From NCBI GenBank assembly GCA_031366005.1, contig JANLZB010000028.1, positions 1 to 9,563 on the forward strand: DNA of 9,563 nucleotides, given 5' to 3'. The stretch is from JANLUX01 sp031366005. Its GTDB lineage: Bacteria > Bacteroidota > Bacteroidia > AKYH767-A > OLB10. How positions within the stretch are numbered: position 1 is the first letter of the stretch; each line of letters opens with the position of its first letter. The notes beneath the pieces are model-generated. The model did not search any database and was not told where the DNA came from. It saw nothing but the letters and a program-made list of their open reading frames with translations. Made by a program: the position numbers and the translations under genes. Shown piece by piece: positions 1 through 7,452 of the stretch.

Positions 1-337
1 TGCAGGAATTATTCTTTCAGCGATTGCTTTTAGTGCATTGCACATGCAGTTTTATGGGTTTTTACCAAGGATGATGCTGGGTATTTATTTCGGTTATGTG
101 GTGCTATGGAGCGGATCGTTGTGGCCGGCAATAATCGGTCATTTTATAAATAATGCAACAGCTGTAATAATGATGTTTTTGCAAAAACGCAATCAGTTAC
201 CATTCAACCCTGATAAAATTGGTACACAACCGGGCGATGAATTATTCCTTATGATTTCAACGTTAATAACCTTGGTTTGTGTATGGTTAATTTTCAGAAC
301 AGAAAGGAAAAACGAATTTCTGTCTTCATCAATTTAA
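1..337 (+). CDS. CPBP/CAAX-type intramembrane metalloprotease, C-terminal part
   Basis: The reading frame is open from the left edge (first whole codon at base 2) to a TAA at 335-337, so the N-terminus lies outside the window. The visible part matches the C-terminal half of the CPBP (Abi/CAAX protease, Rce1-like) family: a helix ending in SALH, the segment GFLPRMMLGIYFGYVVLWSG, then WPAIIGHFINN. The two histidines and the final Asn correspond to the late catalytic or metal-site motifs of the family. The early Glu-Glu motif would be upstream and cannot be checked. A last hydrophobic helix (FLMISTLITLVCVWLIF) is followed by a charged tail, consistent with a multi-pass inner-membrane protein. 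The substrate cannot be told from sequence; family members process prenylated proteins or bacteriocin-type peptides, or act in regulated proteolysis. The family call is firm, the role is unknown. Confidence 0.85.
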   Translation, partial: AGIILSAIAFSALHMQFYGFLPRMMLGIYFGYVVLWSGSLWPAIIGHFINNATAVIMMFLQKRNQLPFNPDKIGTQPGDELFLMISTLITLVCVWLIFRTERKNEFLSSSI

Positions 338-491
338 TATTAAAAAGTCATCAAATTGTAAAGTGAATCGTTACCTTAAAAATGTGCAATCTGCATTAGA
401 TGTTATTTGTATCTTATCCATCCGTTTTAAAATCCGTAAGAGAGAAATAAAAAAATCGGGAACGGAACAGCAGAATATATTTAAGAGCGCA

Positions 492-499
492 TAAATTTG
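492..499 (+). promoter_or_regulatory. Possible Bacteroidota -7 promoter box for the M43 protease gene
   Basis: TAAATTTG fits the Bacteroidota -7 consensus TAnnTTTG and lies 111 bp upstream of the protease start. No TTG/TTTG -33 element is seen at the usual 17-20 bp upstream, so this is a weak prediction. If real, transcription would begin near 506 and the hairpin at 522-544 would lie in the leader. Confidence 0.25.
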
Positions 500-521
500 A
501 AATTAAACAAACTCCGGAGTC

Positions 522-548
522 AGGATTTTATCTTATAAAATCCTTTTT
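522..548 (+). terminator. Terminator-like hairpin: 10-bp perfect stem followed by TTTT
   Basis: AGGATTTTAT (522-531), a 3-nt loop CTT, and ATAAAATCCT (535-544) form a perfect inverted repeat followed by four T residues (545-548). The shape fits an intrinsic terminator on the + strand, although the stem is AT-rich and therefore weak. It lies 185 bp after the CPBP stop and 63 bp before the protease start, so it could end the upstream transcript or act as a leader hairpin for the protease gene. Confidence 0.35.
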
Positions 549-610
549 AATAGCTCAGTCCGAAAAAAAATAAATTAATTAATTACATACACCAAATCAA
601 TATACTATCT

Positions 611-2692
611 ATGAAGAAAATTATTCAATTAATTTCAATACTGATATCATCAGTTGCCTTTGCTCAAACGGATGGCATTAAACCCTGTTCTACCGATTCA
701 ATGTTCAATATTGAAATGCAAAATGATCCAGGGCTCGCATTGCGAAGACAACAATTACAGGATTTCACAAAGCAGTTTATAGGACCGCAACAACGGGTAG
801 CTTCTGCCACTGCGCTTTATACTATTCCGGTGGTTTTTCATGTGATGCATAATTATGGCACTGAAGATATTCCCAAGCAACAGATATTAGATGCAATGGT
901 TGTTTTAAATGAAAGCTTTCAAAAATTAAACAGTGATACAGGTGATGTGATCCCTTTCTTTCAGCCAATATTTGCTGATGCGCAAATTCAATTCAGGCTT
1001 GCTAATATTGATCCGCAAGGTAATTGCACTGACGGTATAACACGAACAAGAACTTCCCTTACCTATAGTGCCGGCAATAATGTTAAAACTTTGATAGACT
1101 GGCCCAGTGACAAATACCTAAATATATGGGTAGTGCAACATATTGCAAGCGGTGCGGCTGGTTATGCATATTATCCGGGTGTTTCAAGCAATATAGATGG
1201 TGTAGAAATACTTTATGACTATGTAGGAGGACCTCAGATTGGACATTATCAATCACGATCATTAACCCATGAAGTTGGTCATTACCTTAATTTACCTCAC
1301 ACCTGGGGTAATTCAAATTCTGCAGGGTTAGCTTCTAATTGTAGTATTGATGACGGAATTTTTGATACACCTAATTGCATTGGAAGTACACCCAGTGGTT
1401 GCAACCTGACTCAAAACACTTGCGGTTCCGGACCTTCAGATTCTGTGGACAATGTGCAGAACTATATGGATTATGCAAGCTGTCATAAAATGTTTACCGA
1501 AGGGCAAAAAGCTGTTATGCACGCAGCTCTTAACAGCTCTGCAGGATCAAGAGATAATTTATGGAGTCAAGGCAATCTTCTTGCAACAGGAACTGAAGAC
1601 GGGCATGTTGTAACAGCATGTGTGCCTAAAGCAGATTTTTCTAATAAACCAATTTATATCTGTGAAGGTGGAACTGTTTTTTTTGATGATAAGTCATGGA
1701 GAGGAGATGCAACTGCATGGCAATGGAATTTTCCCGGAGGTACACCCGACACTTCGTCATCTCAAAACCCTTCTGTAGTTTATAACACACCAGGCAGTTA
1801 CGATGTAAAATTAAAAGTAAGCAATAGTGCAGGCGTTGATAGCTTAATCCGTTCAATGCTTGTTACTGTGTTGCCTGATACCGGAACAAACATGATACCT
1901 TATTCAGAAGGTTTTGAAACAATAGGTATACCCGGCAATGACTGGTCAATTGAAAATGAAGGAACCAGTAATGCTTTTGCAATAACATCAGCGGCTGCAG
2001 CTTCAGGTAGCTTTTCTGTACGATTGTTAAATCAATCAGGAAACTCAAATGGAAATGTAGATGCACTTATTACTCCCACAATTAATTTATTGAATGTGAG
2101 CGGAGCGGTACTTACTTATAAATATGCCTTTGCAGCAAAAGGTGTAAGTGATAGTTCCTTCTTTAAAGTTTTGGCAAGTAATGATTGTGGTGAATCATGG
2201 GTGCAGCGGCTTTTAAAAACCAGCGCTGCGTTGCAAACAGCGCCTCCTACGACAGGAAATTTTATTCCAACAGTTTCTCAATGGGCAACGCAAACAGTTA
2301 GTTTAGCACAAAGCATGTTTAGCGGCAAGCCAAGTGTTCGTATTAAATTTGAATTTGACCAGGAATCTGGGAACAACTTTTATATTGATGATATAAACAT
2401 CAGTGGCATTGTTGGTATTAACGAAATTCTTGCTTCGGAATATGAATTTGGAATTCATCCGAATCCAACGCGAAGCACTGCTTCTTTAAAGCTGGAATTA
2501 AAAGAAAACAATTTTGTAAAAATTGAGTTGTATGATGTGGTTGGTAAAAAAGTTGCAGACATTACAAATAATATTTACGGTGCAGGAAAACACCAATTTG
2601 AAATTCAAAACAAAAATTACCAGGGTGTTTATTTTGTTCGTGTTAATATTGATGATAATACGTTTACCCAAAAAATTGTTTTTGTAAAATGA
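611..2692 (+). CDS. Secreted M43-family zinc metalloprotease with PKD-like domain and T9SS type A sorting domain
   Basis: The 693-aa product is a secreted zinc endopeptidase of the pappalysin/cytophagalysin group (MEROPS M43). Residues 1-18 form a signal peptide (KK, hydrophobic core, AFA before Q19). The catalytic domain spans about 65-315. It carries the metzincin zinc motif HEVGHYLNLPH at 220-230 (His220, His224, His230 as ligands, Glu221 as base). The Met-turn is NYMDY at 284-288, and cysteines flanking this region resemble the family's disulfides. Residues about 340-420 form a PKD-like beta-sandwich (WQWNFPGG, then PGSYDVKLKVSNSAG). About 428-600 looks like a second beta-sandwich of the kind found in such multidomain proteases (SEGFE start, FYIDDINI end). 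Residues about 605-693 are a T9SS type A C-terminal domain (HPNPT; VKIELYDVVGKKV; GVYFVRV; KIVFVK), so the protein should be exported by Sec and then T9SS to the surface or medium. The stop overlaps the next start. Substrate unknown. Confidence 0.93.
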   Translation: MKKIIQLISILISSVAFAQTDGIKPCSTDSMFNIEMQNDPGLALRRQQLQDFTKQFIGPQQRVASATALYTIPVVFHVMHNYGTEDIPKQQILDAMVVLNESFQKLNSDTGDVIPFFQPIFADAQIQFRLANIDPQGNCTDGITRTRTSLTYSAGNNVKTLIDWPSDKYLNIWVVQHIASGAAGYAYYPGVSSNIDGVEILYDYVGGPQIGHYQSRSLTHEVGHYLNLPHTWGNSNSAGLASNCSIDDGIFDTPNCIGSTPSGCNLTQNTCGSGPSDSVDNVQNYMDYASCHKMFTEGQKAVMHAALNSSAGSRDNLWSQGNLLATGTEDGHVVTACVPKADFSNKPIYICEGGTVFFDDKSWRGDATAWQWNFPGGTPDTSSSQNPSVVYNTPGSYDVKLKVSNSAGVDSLIRSMLVTVLPDTGTNMIPYSEGFETIGIPGNDWSIENEGTSNAFAITSAAAASGSFSVRLLNQSGNSNGNVDALITPTINLLNVSGAVLTYKYAFAAKGVSDSSFFKVLASNDCGESWVQRLLKTSAALQTAPPTTGNFIPTVSQWATQTVSLAQSMFSGKPSVRIKFEFDQESGNNFYIDDINISGIVGINEILASEYEFGIHPNPTRSTASLKLELKENNFVKIELYDVVGKKVADITNNIYGAGKHQFEIQNKNYQGVYFVRVNIDDNTFTQKIVFVK

Positions 2693-3114
2693 TGAGTAAT
2701 ATTAAAACGAAAGATGGCTTTTCGATAAAAACATCTTTCATAATTTATGCAACACCTGAAAAAGTTTTTGAAGCATTCACTGATACAGGAATTATTGCTG
2801 CCTGGAGCGGTGAAATTGGTATTGTGGAGAACAAACCGGGTGGTAAATTTGAATTGTTTGATGGCTGGGTGAAGGGAGAAGTAATTTCTTACAAACCCGG
2901 AAAAGAATTAAGCTATACGTGGAAGGCAAATGAGTGGAGTAAAAACACCTTGCCTTCCATTGTAAAATATATTTTCAAAGTTCATGCTGCCGGAACTGAA
3001 TTATTTCTGGAACATACACAACTTCCGAGTGCTGAGGAAGCTGACAAGCACTCAAGCGGTTGGATTGATTATGTTTTTGAACCATTGAATGATTATTTCA
3101 CGTCTCTGCTTTAA
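2689..3114 (+). CDS. AHSA1/SRPBCC (START-like) domain protein
   Basis: This 141-aa cytoplasmic protein is a single AHSA1-like domain, named for the activator of Hsp90 ATPase and belonging to the SRPBCC superfamily with a hydrophobic ligand pocket. Recognisable signatures are the opening strand and helix IYATPEKVFEAFTD with AAWSG (about 19-41), the central GGKFELFDGWVKGEVISYKPGK (51-72), then LSYTWKANEW, and the final long helix GWIDYVFEPLNDYF (124-137). Its length is normal for the family. The start codon shares ATGA with the end of the protease gene, indicating co-transcription and probable translational coupling; a second ATG follows directly at 2692. The ligand and function are unknown, and a link to a secreted protease is not obvious. 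Its last 17 bp overlap the end of the convergent dnaE gene. Confidence 0.85.
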   Translation: MMSNIKTKDGFSIKTSFIIYATPEKVFEAFTDTGIIAAWSGEIGIVENKPGGKFELFDGWVKGEVISYKPGKELSYTWKANEWSKNTLPSIVKYIFKVHAAGTELFLEHTQLPSAEEADKHSSGWIDYVFEPLNDYFTSLL

Positions 3115-6100
3115 CTTTTGGAATTTCGTTTGCCGTTTCACGTGTTAAGCTATCAAGCAGTTTCATTGCCGTAACATCAATACTGTAAAATCCAAATTCT
3201 TCCACTACTTTACCTGTTATCAAATAACAACTTCTTCTTGCTGTAAAGGGAAATTGTTTTACCACTTGCGGAAAATGAGTAGTGTCAATCCATTTTCCTT
3301 TTCTGTCTAAAAAAGTTCCGAAATTCATTACATCACCATGCTTTGTGCGCGCATATTTGATGGTAACGAGATAACCAACGATGGAAACAATTTTTCCGAG
3401 ATGATGCGGAAGTTCGGAGGCAGTAGCTAAATAATTTTCAACGCAGAGGCGCAAAGACGCAGAGTTTGTATGCGCTGAACTCTGCGTCTTTGCGTCTCTG
3501 CGTTCAATTTTTTCTCTCAGTAATTCAAACGGTGAACACAACGAAAATCCCAACATTTCTATTTCATCAAATGCATCGTCAAACCTGCCATCATACAATT
3601 CAGGCAACTGGAAATTTCTTTTACTCACTTCAAATAATTCATTCTTTACTTCTGTTTTCTTAGCTGCTCCTATGATGGAATGAATATCCCATAGCAATTG
3701 TTTTTTTGTTCTTCCTGTAAAATGGAAAGCACCAATGCGAATAAGAATACGCAGCTGTTCAACAGAAATAGAAACACGATTCATAAAATCATCAAGGGAT
3801 TTAAATGTTCCTCCACGGTTTCGCTCCGCTAAAATTTTTTCAGAACAATTTGTTTCTAATTCTTTTATCAAATGATACCCCAGATAAATATCATTTCCAT
3901 AAATGCATGTGTAATGTTCACCCTTGTTGATATCAGGCACATGAATATTTCCACCACATACTCTTGCTTCATGTACATAAAACTCAACTGCGAAAAATCC
4001 GCCTCCGTTATTAATCACTGCCACCATATATTCCAACGGATAATGCGTTTTCAAATACATGCACTGATAACTCTCCACAGCATAAGAAGCCGAGTGACCT
4101 TTACTAAAAGCATAACCCGCAAAACTTTCAATTTGCCGCCATACTTCCTGTGTCACTTTCTCATCATAATTTTTTTCTTTACAGTTATCAAAAAATTTAT
4201 CCTTTACTTTCTTAAACTCTTCACGACCCCGGTACTTGCCGCTCATCCCTCTTCGCAGCATATCTGCTTCGCCAAAAGTTAATCCCGCATATTCATAAGC
4301 CACTTTAATTACATCTTCCTGATAAACCATCACACCATATGTCTCGTGTAGAATTTTGTAAATCGGTTCAGGCGTTGCATAAGTTGGTGGTTGTTTTTTA
4401 AATCGTAAAATATATTCTTTCATCATGCCTGAAGATGCAACTCCCGGACGAATGATAGAACTGGCAGCCACCAGATCCATATAAGTTTTTGCTTCCAGTT
4501 TTGTAAGCAACATGCGCATTGCAGGTGATTCCACATAAAAGCATCCCATCAGGTTTGCTGTTTCCAGATTTTTTCTAACCTCCTCATCTTTTTTGAATTG
4601 TTCTACCTGGTGAATGTCTATCTCTACTCCTCTATTATACTTAACAATTTCAACCGCATCTCTTACTTTGCCAAGCCCTCGCTGAGCAAGAATATCAAAC
4701 TTGGATAATCCAACATCCTCTGCTTCAAGCATGCTGAATTGCGTGAGGGGAAAATTTTTTGGCGGTATGGCAGTAGCAGTATAATAGTTGATTGGTTTAT
4801 CAGAAATCAAAATTCCTCCTGCATGCACACTCAAATGATTTGGAAAATCGTGAATGTATTTGCTGTATTTAAAAATCAGTTTCGTTATTTCATCATGTGC
4901 TTCATTGCGTTCAAACTTATCGAGTAACGAATCAATCTCTCCTTTTGGTAATCCAAAAACTTTTCCCAGCTCACGCACCACAGCATTGCTTTGAAAAGTG
5001 CTGTACGTTGCAAGCAAAGCTGTATGATCAGTACCATGTTTTTCAAAAATGTATTTGATAATTTCATCACGTTCGTCAGAGGAGAAATCAATATCAAAAT
5101 CAGGCGGGCTGGTGCGGGAAGGATTGATAAACCGTTCGAAATATAAATCAAGTTCAATCGGATCAACATCGGTTATGCGCAGTAAGTACGCTACCATACT
5201 GTTCGCACCGCTTCCACGTCCCACATAAAAATAATTTTTGCTTCGGGCATAACGTACAATATCCCAGTTAATTAAAAAATAAGAGGAGAAACCTAAATCA
5301 CTTATCATCTGAAGTTCCTTTTCAAAACGGGCTATAATGATGTCATCAGGATTTTTATAACGATAAGTTAATCCTTCATAACATAAACTCATCAGTTTAT
5401 GATGATCGCGTTTGGCTGTGCCAAGAAAATATTTCTTATTCTTATTTTTTCCAAATTCGAAATCAATATTGCATTGTTCCAGTAATTTTTTTGCATTGTC
5501 AATTAAAAATTGATGTTCCTGAATTTTTGAGAGCAGCTTTTCTTCAGTCATCATTATTTCATCAGCTTGTGCCTGCTCAGCAACATCCAGTTTGCTTAAC
5601 AAAGTATTTTTATCAATAGCACGAAGCAAACGATGTGTATTAAAATCAATTTTATTACGGAATGTGACAGGCGCTAACAACACTAATTTTTCAGGATGGT
5701 TTTTCCATTCCGAGAATTGCAGTTTGTTTATATCTGCAGTTTTTATTCCAATGAATTCATTTTCTTTTAACGTCATTGCGAGGAACGAAGCAGTCTGTTT
5801 CAGAGCAGGAGATTGCTTTTCCCGATAATTATCGGGATCGCAATGACGGTGCAACCCCTGAAACGGATAAATTACAAACGCATTTTCAAATGCAGGAATG
5901 TATTCAGGAATAACTGTTTCGCCTGTAATTGAACATTCGGAAAGAAATTTGTTCAGTTCATAAAACCCTTCCTGGTTTTTTGCTATACCAATAAAGCGTT
6001 GTTCGTTTCCATTGCGGAAATCAACACCAGCCACAGGTTTAATATTATACTTCGGAGCGAGCCGGAAAAAATCCAATACTCCTGAAGTGTTATTAATATC

Positions 6101-6208
6101 AGTTAAAGCAACCCGTGAAATCTCCTTCCGTTTTGCTTCAGAAAGTAATTGTTCGGGACTTATGGTTCCGTATTTAAAAGAGTAATATGTGTGGCAGTTT
6201 AAATACAT
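3098..6208 (-). CDS. dnaE: Accessory (ImuC/DnaE2-like) DNA polymerase III alpha subunit
   Basis: This is a C-family DNA polymerase of 1036 aa when started at the ATG at 6206-6208. An in-frame ATG at 6274 exists, but its extra 22 codons run through the palindromic operators and add no family sequence, while homologues begin at MYLNCHTYYS. Domains: PHP about 1-200 with altered metal residues (N4-C-H6 for HxH, TDIN at 36-39 for TDH); polymerase palm and fingers about 265-720 with catalytic Asp372 and Asp374 in PPDFDIDF and Asp505 in KFDIL; tandem helix-hairpin-helix about 740-895; OB fold about 936-1017. It is shorter than a typical replicative Bacteroidota DnaE and resembles the accessory or error-prone class that works with Y-family polymerases, which suits the nearby dinB fusion gene. 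Residues 121-146 and about 902-923 are encoded by inserted palindromic repeats. Probable regulation is by the two palindromes just upstream. The error-prone role is inferred. Confidence 0.9.
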   Translation of the reverse strand: MYLNCHTYYSFKYGTISPEQLLSEAKRKEISRVALTDINNTSGVLDFFRLAPKYNIKPVAGVDFRNGNEQRFIGIAKNQEGFYELNKFLSECSITGETVIPEYIPAFENAFVIYPFQGLHRHCDPDNYREKQSPALKQTASFLAMTLKENEFIGIKTADINKLQFSEWKNHPEKLVLLAPVTFRNKIDFNTHRLLRAIDKNTLLSKLDVAEQAQADEIMMTEEKLLSKIQEHQFLIDNAKKLLEQCNIDFEFGKNKNKKYFLGTAKRDHHKLMSLCYEGLTYRYKNPDDIIIARFEKELQMISDLGFSSYFLINWDIVRYARSKNYFYVGRGSGANSMVAYLLRITDVDPIELDLYFERFINPSRTSPPDFDIDFSSDERDEIIKYIFEKHGTDHTALLATYSTFQSNAVVRELGKVFGLPKGEIDSLLDKFERNEAHDEITKLIFKYSKYIHDFPNHLSVHAGGILISDKPINYYTATAIPPKNFPLTQFSMLEAEDVGLSKFDILAQRGLGKVRDAVEIVKYNRGVEIDIHQVEQFKKDEEVRKNLETANLMGCFYVESPAMRMLLTKLEAKTYMDLVAASSIIRPGVASSGMMKEYILRFKKQPPTYATPEPIYKILHETYGVMVYQEDVIKVAYEYAGLTFGEADMLRRGMSGKYRGREEFKKVKDKFFDNCKEKNYDEKVTQEVWRQIESFAGYAFSKGHSASYAVESYQCMYLKTHYPLEYMVAVINNGGGFFAVEFYVHEARVCGGNIHVPDINKGEHYTCIYGNDIYLGYHLIKELETNCSEKILAERNRGGTFKSLDDFMNRVSISVEQLRILIRIGAFHFTGRTKKQLLWDIHSIIGAAKKTEVKNELFEVSKRNFQLPELYDGRFDDAFDEIEMLGFSLCSPFELLREKIERRDAKTQSSAHTNSASLRLCVENYLATASELPHHLGKIVSIVGYLVTIKYARTKHGDVMNFGTFLDRKGKWIDTTHFPQVVKQFPFTARRSCYLITGKVVEEFGFYSIDVTAMKLLDSLTRETANEIPKVKAET
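3440..3504. repeat. 65-bp palindromic repeat element inside dnaE
   Basis: The 27-nt arms at 3440-3466 and 3478-3504 are reverse complements except for one position, which would be a G-U pair in RNA; the loop is 11 nt (3467-3477). The core is the GCAGAG/GCAAAGACGCAGAG type of dispersed repeat that I recall from many Bacteroidota genomes. It is read through in frame by dnaE on the minus strand as about residues 902-923 (IERRDAKTQ ... SLRLCVE). This lies in the linker between the helix-hairpin-helix region and the OB fold. Confidence 0.85.
5771..5848. repeat. 78-bp CGTCATTGCG palindromic element inserted in frame in dnaE
   Basis: The ends are perfect inverted repeats: CGTCATTGCGA at 5771-5781 and TCGCAATGACG at 5838-5848. 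Inside are a second imperfect pair (AAGCAGTCT and AGATTGCTT) and a 16-bp palindrome CCCGATAATTATCGGG at 5821-5836. On the minus strand it supplies exactly 26 codons, dnaE residues 121-146, beginning at codon phase zero, so the reading frame is kept. A second member of the same length lies at 7453-7530. Confidence 0.88.
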
Positions 6209-6224
6209 AAATTCAATTTTATCT

Positions 6225-6252
6225 CTGCAAACATGCGTTTCTATATTTGCAG
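6225..6252. promoter_or_regulatory. Palindrome A, putative operator upstream of dnaE
   Basis: A 28-bp inverted repeat: CTGCAAACAT (6225-6234), 8-nt spacer GCGTTTCT, ATATTTGCAG (6243-6252), with one arm mismatch. It matches palindrome B at 25 of 28 positions and C at 24 of 28. It lies 17-44 bp upstream of the dnaE start, probably in its leader, and contains a + strand TATATTTG (6242-6249) fitting the -7 consensus. The cognate regulator is not identified. Confidence 0.7.
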
Positions 6253-6264
6253 AAAAGAGTTTAT

Positions 6265-6292
6265 CTGCAAACATAAATTTCTATATTTGCAG
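6265..6292. promoter_or_regulatory. Palindrome B, putative shared operator of divergent dnaE and fic
   Basis: CTGCAAACAT (6265-6274), spacer AAATTTCT, ATATTTGCAG (6283-6292): the same 28-bp design as A, placed 40 bp further on with a 12-bp gap. It contains TATATTTG on the + strand (6282-6289), 25 bp before the fic start, and TATGTTTG on the minus strand (6275-6268), about 60 bp before the dnaE start. Both fit TAnnTTTG. No good TTTG -33 element accompanies either, so promoter assignment is tentative. A dimeric regulator bound here would cover both -7 boxes. Confidence 0.6.
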
Positions 6293-6314
6293 TTCATTTA
6301 ATGGTGATTTTATT

Positions 6315-7448
6315 ATGGACATTAAAAAATTTAAAGCAGGAGTTTACAGAAAGCAATACAATTACAAGAGTTTTTTGCCTGAGCCCGTGAATCATTTGTG
6401 GTTAGTGAGTGATGCAAAAATCAATCACCTGCTTGCTGATGCCAATCACAAATTAGGTGAGCTCAATGCCTTGTCCACGCTTGTTCCTGATGTTAACTTT
6501 TTCATTAGTATGCACATCACCAAAGAAGCAACGCAAAGCAGCCGAATTGAAGGAACACGCACCAGCATCGAGGAAGCATTGCAAAGCAAAGAATACATTG
6601 ATCCTGAGAAACGTGATGACTGGACGAAGGTTCGCAATTACATTGCAGCCATGAATTATTCCATTGCACAATTACAAAAACTTCCAATCAGCAACCGGTT
6701 GTTGCGTGAAGCGCATAAACGATTGTTGCAAGGTGTAAGAGGGAAAAGTAAAATGCCTGGCGAGTTCCGTAAGTCACAGAATTGGATTGGCGGAGCAACT
6801 TTGAAAGATGCCGCTTACATTCCGCCACATCATAATGATGTTCCTGATTTGATGAGTGATCTGGAAAAATTTATGAATAACGATGAACTGCACATTCCGC
6901 ATCTTATTCGTGTGGGTATTGCGCATTACCAGTTTGAAACTATTCACCCGTTCTTAGACGGAAATGGTCGTGTAGGACGATTGCTGATTATACTTTACCT
7001 TGTTGAAAACAATATGCTGAAGAAGCCCTCACTTTATCTTTCTGATTTTTTTGAACGCAATCGAAGTCATTATTACGATAACCTAACTGTAGTACGAACA
7101 AAAAATAATCTGATACAGTGGCTCACGTTTTTCCTGGTGGGGGTATTGGAAACTGCACAAAGCTCCATTGATATTTTTCATAAAATTATTTTGCTACGCG
7201 AAAAAATGGAGAAGAAAAAAATCATTAAGCTCGGTAAAAAAATTCCAAAAGCTCAGGAGTTGCTTCATTACCTCTACGGCAAACCGATTGTGGATATGAG
7301 CGAAGTAGCACGTGTATTGAAAGTAAATATTTCTACATCACATCGTTTACTGAAAGATTTTGAGAAACTAAAAATCCTCAACGAAAAAACAGGCTATAAA
7401 CGTAACCGTGTTTTTATGTTTGATGAATACCTGGATTTGTTCAGGTGA
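6315..7448 (+). CDS. fic: Fic-domain protein (probable AMP-transferase) with N-terminal inhibitory motif and C-terminal winged helix
   Basis: The 377-aa product is a Fic protein, an enzyme class that usually transfers AMP from ATP to a hydroxyl group on a target protein. The start at 6315 (MDIKKFKAGVYR) matches where such proteins begin; an ATG at 6189 would run through the operators. The N-terminal Fic_N-type region (about 1-90) carries SSRIEG at 75-80, fitting the inhibitory-helix motif [S/T]xxxE[G/N] of class II Fic proteins. The core motif HPFLDGNGRVGR is complete at 211-222, so the enzyme looks active with catalytic His211. About 310-377 is a winged helix-turn-helix (MSEVARVLKVNISTSHRLLKDFEKLKIL), as in SoFic-like proteins, suggesting DNA binding or dimerisation. 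No antitoxin gene is adjacent; inhibition is built in. It is divergent from dnaE and convergent with dinB, and palindromes flank it on both sides. The target is unknown. Confidence 0.92.
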   Translation: MDIKKFKAGVYRKQYNYKSFLPEPVNHLWLVSDAKINHLLADANHKLGELNALSTLVPDVNFFISMHITKEATQSSRIEGTRTSIEEALQSKEYIDPEKRDDWTKVRNYIAAMNYSIAQLQKLPISNRLLREAHKRLLQGVRGKSKMPGEFRKSQNWIGGATLKDAAYIPPHHNDVPDLMSDLEKFMNNDELHIPHLIRVGIAHYQFETIHPFLDGNGRVGRLLIILYLVENNMLKKPSLYLSDFFERNRSHYYDNLTVVRTKNNLIQWLTFFLVGVLETAQSSIDIFHKIILLREKMEKKKIIKLGKKIPKAQELLHYLYGKPIVDMSEVARVLKVNISTSHRLLKDFEKLKILNEKTGYKRNRVFMFDEYLDLFR

Positions 7449-7452
7449 TATG

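Larger units (their letters stand above)
338..610. other. AT-rich intergenic region between the CPBP gene and the M43 protease gene
   Basis: No convincing gene is present here. It holds a lone -7-type box at 492-499, the 10-bp palindrome ACTCCGGAGT at 511-520, and a hairpin followed by T residues at 522-548. The rest is A/T-rich without further structure that I can support. It probably carries the end of the upstream transcript and the promoter of the protease gene. Confidence 0.6.

Noticed and set aside
1677..1684. Run of eight T residues inside the protease gene as a phase-variation site
   Set aside because: The frame is intact across it, the length is common in AT-rich genes and nothing else suggests switching.
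3466..4282. Plus-strand open frames opposite dnaE (for example 3466-3663 and 3872-4282)
   Set aside because: They lie wholly inside the well-supported minus-strand dnaE, show no recognisable domain and have compositions expected of antisense shadows.
6209..6274. N-terminal extension of the DnaE reading frame to an ATG at 6274
   Set aside because: The extra 22 codons are translated palindromes A and B; the DnaE family sequence begins at the ATG at 6206-6208.
6225..6292. CRISPR-like pair of repeats
   Set aside because: Only two units with a 12-bp gap, strongly palindromic, placed at a divergent promoter; there is no array or cas gene.
6189..6314. N-terminal extension of the Fic reading frame to an ATG at 6189
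   Set aside because: It crosses both operators and the dnaE start region and has no family similarity; MDIKKFKAGVY at 6315 is a typical start.
6315..7448. fic as half of a classical toxin-antitoxin pair
   Set aside because: No small antitoxin gene is adjacent and the inhibitory motif SSRIEG is within the Fic chain itself.
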